A DNA stretch of 64,000 nt from Pseudomonas faucium. GTDB taxonomy: Bacteria; Pseudomonadota; Gammaproteobacteria; Pseudomonadales; Pseudomonadaceae. Shown piece by piece: positions 1-10,121 of the stretch (the first letter of the stretch is position 1; each line of letters opens with the position of its first letter). Location of the stretch: the NCBI RefSeq assembly GCF_021602585.1, contig NZ_BQIP01000025.1, positions 1-64,000 on the forward strand. Direction: 5' to 3'. The notes beneath the pieces were generated by a model. The model saw only the letters and a program-made list of their open reading frames with translations, searched no databases and was not told the DNA's origin. A program made the translations under genes and the position numbers.

Positions 1-77
1 CCGAACTCAGCAGTGAAACGATGCATCGCCGATGGTAGTGTGGGGTTTCCCCATGTGAGAGTAGGTCATCGTCAAGA
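1..77 (+). rRNA. rrf: 5S ribosomal RNA, 3' part
   Basis: The window opens inside a 5S rRNA gene. The segment GATGCATCGCCGATGGTAGT followed by the GGGGTTTCCCCATGTGAGAG helix is the conserved 3' half of bacterial 5S rRNA. The 5' part, and presumably the rest of the rrn operon, lie before base 1. The exact 3' end is estimated from the start of the terminator that follows. Confidence 0.92.
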
Positions 78-87
78 TTCATTTCGC

Positions 88-127
88 AAAACCCCTATCT
101 GCGCGAGCAGGTAGGGGTTTTGTCTTT
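88..127 (+). terminator. rrn operon terminator
   Basis: Arms AAAACCCCTA (88-97) and TAGGGGTTTT (112-121) enclose CTGC-GCGA-GCAG, so the hairpin is continuous, with one T-G pair and a GNRA-type loop. A T-rich tract (TTTTGTCTTTT) follows. This is a strong intrinsic terminator directly after the 5S gene. Confidence 0.9.
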
Positions 128-192
128 TCTGGCTGTTTACCAGCCGTGATATCGTTCCCCCTCATTTCGCAACGCCCGCCAGAGGACCTTGA

Positions 193-3100
193 ATGGCCAG
201 CACCTCTTCACTTCACCCAGGCTTCATGATTGTCCACGGCAACCGCCTGGACGACCTGCGCAGCCTGGTAGTGAGCTGGATGCGCCGTTACCCCCTGGCT
301 CCGCTGGAAAACGAAATCGCGCTGGTACAGAGCAACGGCATTGCCCAATGGCTCAAGCTCGCCCTGGCCGAAGACCCACTGGAAGACGACCTGGGCGGTT
401 GCGGCATAGCCGCCGCCATCGACGTGCAACTGCCGGGTAGCTTCATGTGGCAGTTGTACAGAAAAGTGCTGGGCCGCGAAGAGATTCCCGAAGTCTCGCT
501 GCTCGACAAGGCCCCGCTAACCTGGCGCCTGATGCGCCTGCTCCCGGAGCTGATCGAACGCCCCCACTTCGAGCCCCTGCGCCGATTCCTCACCGACGAC
601 AGTGACCTGCGCAAACGCTACCAGCTAGCCGAGCGCCTGGCCGACCTGTTCGACCAGTACCAGGTCTACCGCGCCGATTGGCTGAAGGACTGGGCCGCCG
701 GCAACCACGTGCTCAACACCGCCCGCAGCGAACGCAAACCCTTGGCCCCCGGCAACCGCTGGCAGGCTGAACTGTGGCGGGCGCTGCTCGAAGATGTCGG
801 CGAACAGGGCATGGCCCAGAGCCGAGCCGGGGTCCACCAGCGCTTCATCGAGCGCATCAACACCCTAGAGCAGGCACCTGCCGGCCTGCCTTCGCGGGTG
901 ATCGTGTTTGGCATCTCGTCCTTGCCCGCCCAGGCGCTGGAAGCGCTGGCCGGCCTTGCCCGCTTCAGCCAGGTGCTGTTGTGCGTGCACAACCCTTGCC
1001 GCCACCACTGGGGCGATATCGTTGCCGACAAGGACCTGCTGCGCCACCAGTACAAACGCCAGCAACGCAAGCAAGGCATGCCCCTGCAGCTCGACGACGA
1101 ATCGCTGCACCAGCATGCCCATCCCCTGCTGGCCGCCTGGGGCAAACAGGGCCGTGACTACATCAACCTGCTCGACAGCTACGACGACCCAGGCAGCTAC
1201 CAGGGCGCGTTCAGCGAAGGGCGCATCGACCTGTTCAGCGAGGGCCAGCCCACCACGCTGCTCAACCAACTGCAGGACGACATTCTCGAACTGCGCCCCC
1301 TCGCCGAAACCCGCCAGCGCTGGCCCGAAGTCGACCTCGCCAAAGACCGCTCGGTGCGCTTCCACGTTGCCCACAGCCCGCAACGGGAAGTGGAGATCCT
1401 CCACGACCAGTTGCTCGCCCGTTTCAGTGCCGACCCCACGCTGCGCCCGCGGGATGTCATCGTCATGCTGCCGGCGATCGACACCTACGCACCGCACATC
1501 CGCGCCGTATTCGGCCAGCTGGAACGCAAAGACCCGCGCTACATCCCCTTCACCCTCACCGACCAGGGCCAGCGAGGGCGCGATCCCTTGCTGATTGCCC
1601 TGGAGCATCTGCTCAAGCTGCCCGATAGCCGCTTCGCCGTGAGCGAAGTGCTCGACCTGCTCGATGTACCTGCCGTGCGCGCGCGCTTCGCCATTCGCGA
1701 AGGCGACCTGCCAACGCTGCATCGCTGGATCGAAGGCGCGGGTATCCGCTGGGGCCTGAATGCCGAACAGCGCGCCACCCTTGGCCTGCCCGCAGGCCTT
1801 GAGCAGAACAGCTGGCGTTTCGGCTTGCGCCGCATGCTGCTCGGTTATGCCGTAGGCGTGGGCGAGGGCTGCGACGGCATCGAGCCGTATGACGAGATCG
1901 GCGGCCTGGATGCTGCGCTGATCGGCCCGCTGGTGGCATTGCTCGATGCCCTCGATGTGGCCTACCAGGCCCTGTCCCAGCCCGCGACCGCCGGGCAATG
2001 GGGTGACCGTCTGCAAGCCTTGCTGCAGGTGTTTTTCCTGGCCGAGGGCGAGCACGACGAGTTCTTGCTGATGCAATTGCAGGAGCTGCGCGATAGCTGG
2101 CTGGAAGTCTGCGAAGGGGTTGCCCTGCAAGACCTGCTTCCCCTCACCGTGGTTCGCGAGGCGTGGCTGTCGGGGCTGGACCAGGGCAAGTTGTCCCAGC
2201 GTTTTCTCGCCGGCTCGGTGAATTTCTGCACCCTCATGCCCATGCGCGCCATCCCGTTCCGGGTGGTCTGCCTGCTGGGCATGAACGATGGCGACTACCC
2301 GCGCGCCCAGCAGCCGCTAGACTTCGACCTGATGGCCAGCGACTACCGCCCCGGTGACCGCTCGCGCCGCGAGGATGACCGCTACCTGCTGCTCGAAGCC
2401 CTGCTGTCGGCACGCGATCAGCTCTACATCAGCTGGGTCGGCCGTAGCATTCGCGACAACAGCGAGCGCCCGGCCTCGGTGCTGATCGGCCAGTTGCGTG
2501 ACCATCTGGCCGCCGGATGGCGCCCGGCCGGCACCACCGATGCCCCGCAGGCCGGTGAGCAGCTGCTGCATGCGCTGACCCAGGAGCACCCGCTGCAACC
2601 CTTCAGCCCACGCTACTTCCAGAAAGGCAGCGCATTGTTCAGCTATGCCCATGAGTGGCAGTTGCTGCACCAGCAGGCCGATGGGCAAGCGCCGCCAGAT
2701 GCGGGCCTGCCGCCCTACGCCAGTGACGAAGCCCTGACCCTCACGCAGCTGCAGGATTTTCTCCGCCACCCTGTACGGCATTTCTTCAGCCAACGGCTGA
2801 AGGTGTTCTTCGAGGCGCTGGAAGCCCCGACGCCGGACGAAGAGCCCTTCGTGCTCGACGCCTTGCAACGCTACAGCGCCAGCGAGAGCCTGCTCGGCGC
2901 AGCCTTGGCCGACCCCGAGCAGGCCGAACAGGCATTGCAGGCGCAGGCACGCCGCCTGCAGGCGTGCGGCATGCTGCCGCTGGCCGGGTTTGGTGAAATC
3001 CTGCAGGCCGAGCTGATCCAGCCGCTGCCCGACCTGCTCCAGCGCCATCGCCAGCTCCTGCAGCGCTGGCCCAGCGTGGTCGAGGGCGCGCTGCCGATCC

Positions 3101-3666
3101 ACTTCCAGCACGCCGATCACCGGCTCGAGGGTTGGCTGGGCCGGGTCTACCAGGCACAAGACCAAAGCCTGCTGAGCATCACCACGGTGCCCAATACCAT
3201 CAGCGCCGGGCGCACCCTCAAGTGGCATCGGCTGGTCCCCAGCTGGGTCATGCACCTGGCGGCTTGCGCCGCAGGCTATCCGCTGCACAGCGCACTGCTG
3301 GCCAGCGACATCACCCTGCTGCTCGCGCCACTGCCACAAGGCGAGGCTGCCGAATTGCTGGGCCATCTGCTGGTGTCCCGCCAGGCGGCGATGAATGCAC
3401 CGCTGCCGGTTGCCGCCAAGACCGCGTTCGCCTGGCTGGCCCAGCAAGACCCGGACAAAGCCCTCGCCGCCGCCATCAAGGCCTACGAAGGCGATGGCCG
3501 CACCAGCTTCGGCGAGCGCAGCGAAAGCCTGGCCCTGGCCCGGCAGTTCCGTGACTTCAGCGCGCTCAGCGCCGACGAAACCTTCGAAGGCTGGTGCGAA
3601 ACCCTGTACCGCCCGTTATTCAGCGCAGCCTGGCAAACACTGGGCAACCCGGAGAGTGGCGCATGA
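193..3666 (+). CDS. recC: Exodeoxyribonuclease V subunit gamma (RecC)
   Basis: RecC is the chi-recognition subunit of the RecBCD helicase-nuclease that processes double-strand ends for recombination. The 1157-residue product has the family's N terminus (NRLDDLR, then LVQSNGIAQWLK near residues 50-62) and a length normal for RecC. The degenerate helicase folds keep no Walker A lysine, as expected for this inactive subunit. The ATG at 193 follows an AGAGGA ribosome site at 181-186. The stop overlaps the recB start as ATGA, so recC, recB and recD form one translationally coupled operon. No clear promoter is visible between the rrn terminator and the start. Confidence 0.96.
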   Translation: MASTSSLHPGFMIVHGNRLDDLRSLVVSWMRRYPLAPLENEIALVQSNGIAQWLKLALAEDPLEDDLGGCGIAAAIDVQLPGSFMWQLYRKVLGREEIPEVSLLDKAPLTWRLMRLLPELIERPHFEPLRRFLTDDSDLRKRYQLAERLADLFDQYQVYRADWLKDWAAGNHVLNTARSERKPLAPGNRWQAELWRALLEDVGEQGMAQSRAGVHQRFIERINTLEQAPAGLPSRVIVFGISSLPAQALEALAGLARFSQVLLCVHNPCRHHWGDIVADKDLLRHQYKRQQRKQGMPLQLDDESLHQHAHPLLAAWGKQGRDYINLLDSYDDPGSYQGAFSEGRIDLFSEGQPTTLLNQLQDDILELRPLAETRQRWPEVDLAKDRSVRFHVAHSPQREVEILHDQLLARFSADPTLRPRDVIVMLPAIDTYAPHIRAVFGQLERKDPRYIPFTLTDQGQRGRDPLLIALEHLLKLPDSRFAVSEVLDLLDVPAVRARFAIREGDLPTLHRWIEGAGIRWGLNAEQRATLGLPAGLEQNSWRFGLRRMLLGYAVGVGEGCDGIEPYDEIGGLDAALIGPLVALLDALDVAYQALSQPATAGQWGDRLQALLQVFFLAEGEHDEFLLMQLQELRDSWLEVCEGVALQDLLPLTVVREAWLSGLDQGKLSQRFLAGSVNFCTLMPMRAIPFRVVCLLGMNDGDYPRAQQPLDFDLMASDYRPGDRSRREDDRYLLLEALLSARDQLYISWVGRSIRDNSERPASVLIGQLRDHLAAGWRPAGTTDAPQAGEQLLHALTQEHPLQPFSPRYFQKGSALFSYAHEWQLLHQQADGQAPPDAGLPPYASDEALTLTQLQDFLRHPVRHFFSQRLKVFFEALEAPTPDEEPFVLDALQRYSASESLLGAALADPEQAEQALQAQARRLQACGMLPLAGFGEILQAELIQPLPDLLQRHRQLLQRWPSVVEGALPIHFQHADHRLEGWLGRVYQAQDQSLLSITTVPNTISAGRTLKWHRLVPSWVMHLAACAAGYPLHSALLASDITLLLAPLPQGEAAELLGHLLVSRQAAMNAPLPVAAKTAFAWLAQQDPDKALAAAIKAYEGDGRTSFGERSESLALARQFRDFSALSADETFEGWCETLYRPLFSAAWQTLGNPESGA

Positions 3667-6600
3667 CCCAGGCCCGTCCCCTGGCTTTGAGTTTCCCCCT
3701 GCACGGCAGCCAACTGATCGAAGCCAGTGCCGGCACCGGCAAGACCTTCACCATATCTGCGCTGTACCTGCGCCTGATCCTCGGCCATGGCGGCGAGCAA
3801 GGCTTTGGCCGCGAATTGCTGCCACCGCAGATCCTCGTGGTGACCTTCACCGACGCCGCCACCAAGGAGCTGCGCGAGCGTATTCGCGCGCGCCTGGCCG
3901 AGGCTGCGCGGTTTTTCCGGGGCGAACTGCAAGCCGCCGACCCGCTGCTGCACCAGCTTCGTGACGACTACCCCGAGGCGCTCTGGCCCCGCTGTGCCAA
4001 CCGCCTGGAGGTCGCGGTGCAGTGGATGGACGAAGCGGCGGTGTCGACCATCCACGGCTGGTGCCAGCGCATGCTCCGCGAGCATGCCTTCGACAGCGGC
4101 AGCCTGTTCACCCAGAGCCTGGAAACCGACCACAGCGACTTGCTCGGCCAGGTCATGCGCGATTACTGGCGGCGCTTCTGCTATGGCATGCATGGCGAAG
4201 CGCTGAACTGGGTGCGCAACCACTGGGGCAGCCCGGACGCATTGCTGCCGCGCATCCGCCCGTTGTTCGGCCGGGTGCGCCTGCACCAGGACGAACAGGA
4301 GCCACAAGCCCTGATCGACGCCGCGCTGCAGCAGCGCATCGATCAGCTGCAGCAGCTCAAGGCGCCCTGGCTGCAATGGGCTGACGAGCTGCAGCAGATC
4401 TGCCGCGACGCAGTCGCTGGCAAACAAGCGGATGGGCGCAAGCTGCAGGCGCGCTTCTTCGAGCCCTGGTTCGACAAGCTGCGCACCTGGGCCGGCGATG
4501 AGCAGGAAGTGGAGCTCGACCTGGGCACCGGCTTCACCCGCCTGACCCCGGCCGGCATGGCCGAAGCGTGGAAGGTCGGCGCGCCGCCTGAGCATCCGGC
4601 GCTGCTGGCCATGCAGGGCCTGCCCCAACAGTTGCAGGCGCTGGCCAGCCCCGATGCGCGCCTGCTCGAGCATGCCGCGGCCTGGGTATCGGCGCGTTTC
4701 GAAGTGGAAAAGCGCCGCCGCGCCGAAATGGGCTTCGACGATATGCTGCTGCGCCTGCAGCACGCCCTGGCCAGCGAGGCCGGCGAGCGCCTTGCCGGGC
4801 TGATTCGCGAGCAGTTCCCGGTGGCGCTGATCGACGAATTCCAGGACACCGACCCGGTTCAGTACGGCATCTTCGAAAGCATCTACCGCATCGGCGAGAA
4901 CCGCACGGAAACCGGCCTGTTCATGATCGGCGACCCCAAGCAGGCGATCTATGCCTTCCGCGGCGCCGACATCTACACCTACCTGGCCGCCCGCCGCGCC
5001 ACCGCCGGCCGCCTGCACAGCCTGGACACCAACTACCGCTCCAGCCAGGCGATGGTGGCTGCGGTCAACCGCGTGTTCCTGCAGGCCGAGGGGCGTGAGC
5101 AGGGGCGGGGGGCATTCCTGTTCCGCGAAAACGGTGACAACCCGCTGCCGTTCATCGAGGTACGCGCCAAGGGCCGCAGCGAAACGCTGCTGGTCGACGG
5201 CCAGCCCATTGCGGCATTGCAATGCTGGCAGCTGCAGAGCGATGAGCCCGTTTCCAGCACCTTGTACCGCCAGCAGCTGGCGGCCAGCTGTGCCAGCCAC
5301 ATCGTCGCCTTGCTCAATGGTGGCCAGCGCGGCGTCAGCGGTTTTCGCGATGCCCAGGGCGAGCTGCGGCCGTGCCTGCCTTCGGACATCGCCATTCTGG
5401 TGCGCGATGGCTTCGAGGCGCAGCTGGTGCGCGCTGAACTGGCGGCCCGCGACGTGCGCAGCGTCTACCTCTCCGACAAGGACTCGGTATTCGCCGCCCA
5501 GGAGGCCCACGACCTGCTGGCCTGGCTCAAGGCCTGCGCCGAACCCGATTCCGAACGCCTGCTCAAGGCCGCCCTGGCCAGCCTGACCCTCGACCTGTCG
5601 CTGGCCGAACTGGACCAGTTGAACCAGGACGAGCGCGTCTGGGAAGGTTGGGTGATGCGTTTTCGTCGCTACCGCGATACCTGGCAGCGCCAGGGCGTGT
5701 TGCCGATGCTGCGCCACCTGCTGCACGACTTCCACTTGCCGCGCACGCTGATCGCCCGCAGCGATGGCGAGCGGGTGCTGACCAACCTGCTGCACCTGGC
5801 CGAGCTGCTGCAGCAGGCGGCCGGCGAGCTGGATGGCGAACAAGCGCTGATTCGCCACCTGGCCGAGCACCTGGCCAACGCCGGGCAGGCCGGCGAAGAG
5901 CAGATCCTGCGCCTTGAAAGCGATGAGCAACTGGTCAAGGTAGTGACCATCCACAAGTCCAAGGGCCTGGAATACCCACTGGTCTACCTGCCGTTCATCT
6001 GCACCAGCAAACCGGTGGATGGCAGCCGCCTGCCGCTGGCCTGGCACGACAGCCTCGGCAATGTGCAACTCACCCTGACCCCGGACCAGGAGCAGATCGC
6101 CCAGGCTGACGACGAACGCCTGGCCGAAGACCTGCGCTTGCTCTACGTCGCCCTCACACGTGCCCAGCACGCCTGCTGGCTGGGTGTCGCCGACCTCAAG
6201 CGCGGCAGCCAGAAGAGCTCGCAACTGCACCGTTCGGCCCTGGGCTACCTGCTGGGCGGCGGCCTGCCGTTGGCGGCTTCGGCGCAGTTGTCGGAATGGC
6301 TGCAGAGCTTGCTGTGCGATTGCCCGCACATCGCTAGCCCAGGCCTGCCCGAGCCTGACGAGCAGTGCTACCAGCCGCCCCATGCCGAGCGCGAGCTGCT
6401 GCCGGCGCGCAAGCCGCGACGCGCAGCGTCCGAACACTGGTGGATCGCCTCCTACAGTGCGCTGCGGGTCGGTGAACAGACCCTCGGCGCCGACAGCTCC
6501 CAGGCCCAGCAATTGCTCGACGACGAAGTGGTCGATGCCCAGCTGGTGCGTGAAGCCCCGGCAGAGGGTGGCGATATCCATCGCTTCCCGCGTGGCCCGA

Positions 6601-7334
6601 ACCCCGGCACCTTCCTCCATGGCCTGCTCGAATGGGCCGGCCGAGAAGGCTTTGCCGAAGTCGCCGGCAACCCTGGGCTGATCGAACGCACGGTCGGCCA
6701 GCGCTGCAACCGCCGCGACTGGACGGGCTGGATCCCCACCCTCAGCCAGTGGCTGCAGCAGCTGCTCAACGAGCCGTTGCCGGCCCAGGATGCAAGCGTG
6801 ACGCTGGCCCAGCTGCAGCAGTACCAGATCGAAATGGAGTTCTGGTTCGCCAGCCATCAGGTCGACGCCGAGCAACTCGACCAGCTGGTGCTTCGCCACA
6901 CCCACGCCGGCGCAGCCCGCCCGGCGGCCCAGCCGACCCTGCTCAATGGCATGTTCAAGGGCTTCATCGACCTGGCGTTCGAATGGCAGGGGCGTTACTA
7001 CGTGGCCGACTACAAATCCAACTGGCTCGGCCCGGACATCCTGGCCTACGACGCGCAGGCCATGGAAAAGGCCATTCTCGAACACCGCTACGATCTGCAG
7101 TACGTGCTGTACCTGCTGGCCCTGCATCGCCAGTTGCGCGCACGGCTGGTGGATTACGACTACGACCGCGATGTCGGCGGCGCCTTGTTCATCTTCCTGC
7201 GTGGCGCCAGCCGCAGTGGCCATGGCGTGTACTTCGCCAAGCCCCCGCGCGCGCTGATCGAAGCGCTCGACGCACTGTTCCGTGGCGTTCATCAGCCACA
7301 ACAGCAAGACCTGTTTGCCGGAGTCGCGCCATGA
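3663..7334 (+). CDS. recB: Exodeoxyribonuclease V subunit beta (RecB)
   Basis: RecB supplies the 3'-5' helicase and the only nuclease site of RecBCD. The 1223-residue product starts at the ATG that overlaps the recC stop. The longer in-frame upstream extension would run into recC and is rejected. Visible motifs are Walker A AGTGKT at residues 23-28, the UvrD-type DEFQDTDP box near residue 390, the KSKGLEYP helicase motif, and the C-terminal nuclease motif [10 protein letters not shown] near residue 1115 after GFIDLAF. All catalytic regions are present. The stop overlaps the recD ATG. Confidence 0.96.
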   Translation: MTQARPLALSFPLHGSQLIEASAGTGKTFTISALYLRLILGHGGEQGFGRELLPPQILVVTFTDAATKELRERIRARLAEAARFFRGELQAADPLLHQLRDDYPEALWPRCANRLEVAVQWMDEAAVSTIHGWCQRMLREHAFDSGSLFTQSLETDHSDLLGQVMRDYWRRFCYGMHGEALNWVRNHWGSPDALLPRIRPLFGRVRLHQDEQEPQALIDAALQQRIDQLQQLKAPWLQWADELQQICRDAVAGKQADGRKLQARFFEPWFDKLRTWAGDEQEVELDLGTGFTRLTPAGMAEAWKVGAPPEHPALLAMQGLPQQLQALASPDARLLEHAAAWVSARFEVEKRRRAEMGFDDMLLRLQHALASEAGERLAGLIREQFPVALIDEFQDTDPVQYGIFESIYRIGENRTETGLFMIGDPKQAIYAFRGADIYTYLAARRATAGRLHSLDTNYRSSQAMVAAVNRVFLQAEGREQGRGAFLFRENGDNPLPFIEVRAKGRSETLLVDGQPIAALQCWQLQSDEPVSSTLYRQQLAASCASHIVALLNGGQRGVSGFRDAQGELRPCLPSDIAILVRDGFEAQLVRAELAARDVRSVYLSDKDSVFAAQEAHDLLAWLKACAEPDSERLLKAALASLTLDLSLAELDQLNQDERVWEGWVMRFRRYRDTWQRQGVLPMLRHLLHDFHLPRTLIARSDGERVLTNLLHLAELLQQAAGELDGEQALIRHLAEHLANAGQAGEEQILRLESDEQLVKVVTIHKSKGLEYPLVYLPFICTSKPVDGSRLPLAWHDSLGNVQLTLTPDQEQIAQADDERLAEDLRLLYVALTRAQHACWLGVADLKRGSQKSSQLHRSALGYLLGGGLPLAASAQLSEWLQSLLCDCPHIASPGLPEPDEQCYQPPHAERELLPARKPRRAASEHWWIASYSALRVGEQTLGADSSQAQQLLDDEVVDAQLVREAPAEGGDIHRFPRGPNPGTFLHGLLEWAGREGFAEVAGNPGLIERTVGQRCNRRDWTGWIPTLSQWLQQLLNEPLPAQDASVTLAQLQQYQIEMEFWFASHQVDAEQLDQLVLRHTHAGAARPAAQPTLLNGMFKGFIDLAFEWQGRYYVADYKSNWLGPDILAYDAQAMEKAILEHRYDLQYVLYLLALHRQLRARLVDYDYDRDVGGALFIFLRGASRSGHGVYFAKPPRALIEALDALFRGVHQPQQQDLFAGVAP

Positions 7335-9406
7335 GCCGAACCCTCGACGACCTTTTGCCCACGCCGCTGAACGCCGAACACTTGCAGGCGCTGCAGCCAC
7401 AGCACAGCAGCGGCGACCTGCTGCAGCTGCTCGACCGTTGGGTGGAGCGTGGCTGGCTGCGGGCGCTGGACCGGGCATTCGTGTCCTTCCTCGAAGAGCG
7501 TGCGCCCGGCAGCGACCCCTTGCTGCTGCTGGCGGCCGCCCTGGCCAGCCACCAGCTTGGCCACGGCCATGTCTGCCTCGACTTGCAGCAAACCCTCGCC
7601 GAGCCGGACTTCGCCCTGTCGCTGCCGCCGGAGGGCGACGCCTTGAGCGGCCCTTTGCTGCTGCCTTCCCAGCTGCTCGCCAACCTCGACCTGCGCACCT
7701 GGCTGCAGCGCATCGCCGCCAGTGCGCTGGTGGCCGCCGCCGATACCCCCGGGCAGCAGGCACGGCCACTGGTGCTGAGCGGCGAACGCCTGTACCTGCG
7801 CCGCTACTGGAGCTATGAACGGCGCATCGATGCCACCTTGCGCCAGCGCCTGAGCCTGCACGAGGCAACGCCCACCGATCTGCCGGCGCGCCTGGCGCAG
7901 CTGTTCGACGCGGGCGCCCTGGCGGGCCAAGTCGACTGGCAGAAGCTGGCCTGTGGCCTGGCCACCCGGGCCGGTTTCAGCATCATCACCGGCGGCCCCG
8001 GCACCGGCAAAACCACCACGGTGGTGCGTTTGCTGGCCTTGTTGCAGGCCCCGGCGGTGGAGCAGGGCAGGCCCTTGCGCATCCGCCTGGCGGCCCCCAC
8101 CGGCAAGGCGGCGGCGCGCCTGACCGAATCGATCGGCCAGCAGGTCGAGCGCCTGCAGGTGAGCGCCGAGGTGCGCGGGCAGATCCCCACCGATGTCAGC
8201 ACCGTGCACCGGCTGCTCGGCAGCCGCCCGGGGTCGCGGCATTTCCGCCACCATGCCGGCAACCCGCTGCCCCTGGATGTGCTGGTGGTCGACGAAGCCT
8301 CGATGATCGACCTCGAGATGATGGCCAACCTGCTCGATGCCTTGCCACCGAAGGCCCGTCTGGTGCTGCTCGGCGACAAGGACCAGCTGGCCTCGGTCGA
8401 AGCCGGCGCGGTGCTGGGCGACCTGTGCCGTGATGCCGAAGAGGGCTGCTATTCGCCAAAGACCCAAGCCTGGCTGGAGCAGATCGGCGGCCAGTCGTTG
8501 GCCGGCAGTGGCCTCAAGGCCGGTGATGAGCAGCGCCAGCCCTTGGCCCAGCAAGTGGTGATGCTGCGTTTTTCCCGGCGCTTTGGCGAAGGCAGTGGCA
8601 TCGGCCAGCTGGCCCGCCTGGTCAACCGTCAGCAGGCGCAGGCGGCACGCGACCTGCTGACCCTGCCGCCCAGCGATGTGTTCGGGCTGGCCCTGCGCGG
8701 CGAGCAGGACCGCGCCTTCGACCGCCTGCTGCTCGATGGCCTGAACCGCGGCGCCGACGGGCCGCAGGGCTATCGCAGCTACCTGCGCACCATCGGCCGC
8801 TTGCGCCCGGCACCCGGCACGCCTTTCGACGACCCGCGCTGGGAGCAATGGGCGGCCAAGGTGTTGCACAGTTTCGAAGACTTCCAGTTGCTGTGCGCGG
8901 TGCGCAAGGGCGCCTGGGGGGTGGAAGGGCTCAACGAGCGGGTGGCGCGGGTGCTGCACAACGCCGGGCTGATCGACAGCCAGCAGCCCTGGTACGAAGG
9001 GCGCCCGGTGCTGGTCACGCGCAACGATTACGGCCTGGGGCTGATGAACGGCGATATCGGTATCGCTTTGCGCCTGCCCGACGAGCAGGGCGAGCCGCTG
9101 CTGCGCGTGGCCTTCCCGCGCAACGACGGCAACGGCGGCGTGCGCTTCGTCCTGCCCAGCCGCCTCAACGAGGTGGAAACCGTGTTCGCCATGACCGTGC
9201 ACAAGTCGCAAGGCTCGGAGTTCAGCCACACTGCGCTGGTGCTGCCGGATGCGCTCAACCCGGTGCTGACCAAGGAGCTGGTGTACACCGGCATCACCCG
9301 GGCCAAGCACTGCTTCAGCCTGATCGAGCCACGCCAAGGCATTTTCGAGGAGGCTGTGTTGCGCAAGGTCCGGCGTATTTCCGGCCTCATGCTCGAGCAG
9401 CTCTGA
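7331..9406 (+). CDS. recD: Exodeoxyribonuclease V subunit alpha (RecD)
   Basis: RecD is the fast 5'-3' helicase of RecBCD (superfamily 1B). The 691-residue product has Walker A GGPGTGKTTT at residues 221-230, Walker B VVDEASMIDLEMM near residue 320, and the C-terminal VHKSQGSEF and YTGITRAK helicase motifs. Its length is typical of gammaproteobacterial RecD. It is the last gene of the coupled recCBD operon. Its ATG shares four bases with the recB stop, and a REP element follows within 30 bp. Confidence 0.96.
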   Translation: MSRTLDDLLPTPLNAEHLQALQPQHSSGDLLQLLDRWVERGWLRALDRAFVSFLEERAPGSDPLLLLAAALASHQLGHGHVCLDLQQTLAEPDFALSLPPEGDALSGPLLLPSQLLANLDLRTWLQRIAASALVAAADTPGQQARPLVLSGERLYLRRYWSYERRIDATLRQRLSLHEATPTDLPARLAQLFDAGALAGQVDWQKLACGLATRAGFSIITGGPGTGKTTTVVRLLALLQAPAVEQGRPLRIRLAAPTGKAAARLTESIGQQVERLQVSAEVRGQIPTDVSTVHRLLGSRPGSRHFRHHAGNPLPLDVLVVDEASMIDLEMMANLLDALPPKARLVLLGDKDQLASVEAGAVLGDLCRDAEEGCYSPKTQAWLEQIGGQSLAGSGLKAGDEQRQPLAQQVVMLRFSRRFGEGSGIGQLARLVNRQQAQAARDLLTLPPSDVFGLALRGEQDRAFDRLLLDGLNRGADGPQGYRSYLRTIGRLRPAPGTPFDDPRWEQWAAKVLHSFEDFQLLCAVRKGAWGVEGLNERVARVLHNAGLIDSQQPWYEGRPVLVTRNDYGLGLMNGDIGIALRLPDEQGEPLLRVAFPRNDGNGGVRFVLPSRLNEVETVFAMTVHKSQGSEFSHTALVLPDALNPVLTKELVYTGITRAKHCFSLIEPRQGIFEEAVLRKVRRISGLMLEQL

Positions 9407-9433
9407 GCCCATCCCCGGCAAGCCACGCCCCCG

Positions 9434-9462
9434 GTGGGAGCCGGCTTGCCGGCGATGGGGCC
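9434..9462. repeat. Single REP element
   Basis: A palindromic unit containing GAGCCGGCTTGCCGGCGAT, the same core found as inverted pairs at 38631, 48361, 51003 and 59884. Here only one arm is present, between recD and yfiR. Confidence 0.8.
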
Positions 9463-9554
9463 ATCCAAGACGACACAAGGCTGCGCTCCTCCAGGAGGCC
9501 AGCGTTGTGCTATCGTTGCGCCGAGTTCATATAGGGTTTTGAGAGAATTCTCAC

Positions 9555-10121
9555 ATGACAGGGGCCAGGGAGCGGTTGACAGGCGGTGCGCTTTCTCTGT
9601 TGCTGGCCGCCCTGTTGCTGTTGGCCGGCCCCGCCCTCGCGGACGGCTCCGCCACTTCCGCCCAAGCCCAGCAACGCGCCAAGGCCGTGACCCAGGTGGT
9701 GCTGGGCATTCTCAGCTACGCCCGCTGGCCGACCGAGCCGACGCCTTTGCGCCTGTGCCTGGTCGGCCCCACCGAATATGCCGACGACTTGATCAAGAGC
9801 AACGTGCAACGGGCTGGCCAACCGCTATTAGTGCGCCGCCTGCTGGCCGACGAGCGGCAGCTGGCCGAGGCCTGCGACGCCGTCTACATCGGCAAGCTCG
9901 ACCCTGGCCAGCGTGACCGCCTGTTCCAGGCCATCAGCGGGCACCCGGTGCTGAGCATCAGCGAAGCCGACGACCCCTGCACCGTTGGCAGCCTGTTCTG
10001 CCTGCGGGTCAGCGACCAGCAAGTGGCCTTCGAGGTCAACCTGGACTCCGTGGCGCGCTCCGGCGTGCGTATCCACCCCAGCGTGCTGCAGCTGTCGCGG
10101 CGCCGGGCGGTGCAACCATGA
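9555..10121 (+). CDS. yfiR: Periplasmic YfiR, repressor of YfiN
   Basis: YfiR (TpbA-independent repressor of the YfiBNR/TpbB system) holds the diguanylate cyclase YfiN inactive from the periplasm. The 188-residue product has an N-terminal signal peptide (hydrophobic stretch at about 12-28, ending ALA) and a YfiR/DUF4154 domain. Its four cysteines C68, C107, C142 and C149 have the spacings (39 and 7) of the two disulfides I recall from the P. aeruginosa YfiR structure, so redox-sensitive folding is likely kept. The stop overlaps the yfiN start by ATGA. The three genes are therefore one operon. Confidence 0.93.
   Translation: MTGARERLTGGALSLLLAALLLLAGPALADGSATSAQAQQRAKAVTQVVLGILSYARWPTEPTPLRLCLVGPTEYADDLIKSNVQRAGQPLLVRRLLADERQLAEACDAVYIGKLDPGQRDRLFQAISGHPVLSISEADDPCTVGSLFCLRVSDQQVAFEVNLDSVARSGVRIHPSVLQLSRRRAVQP

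Noticed and set aside
865-2130. 421-codon minus-strand frame within recC
   Set aside because: Antisense shadow of recC; low-complexity Gln/Ala/Gly-rich translation without a domain.
3483-7868. 1461-codon open frame on the minus strand across recB
   Set aside because: It mirrors high-G+C recB codon use, lacks any recognisable motif, and recB itself has all its catalytic motifs on the plus strand.
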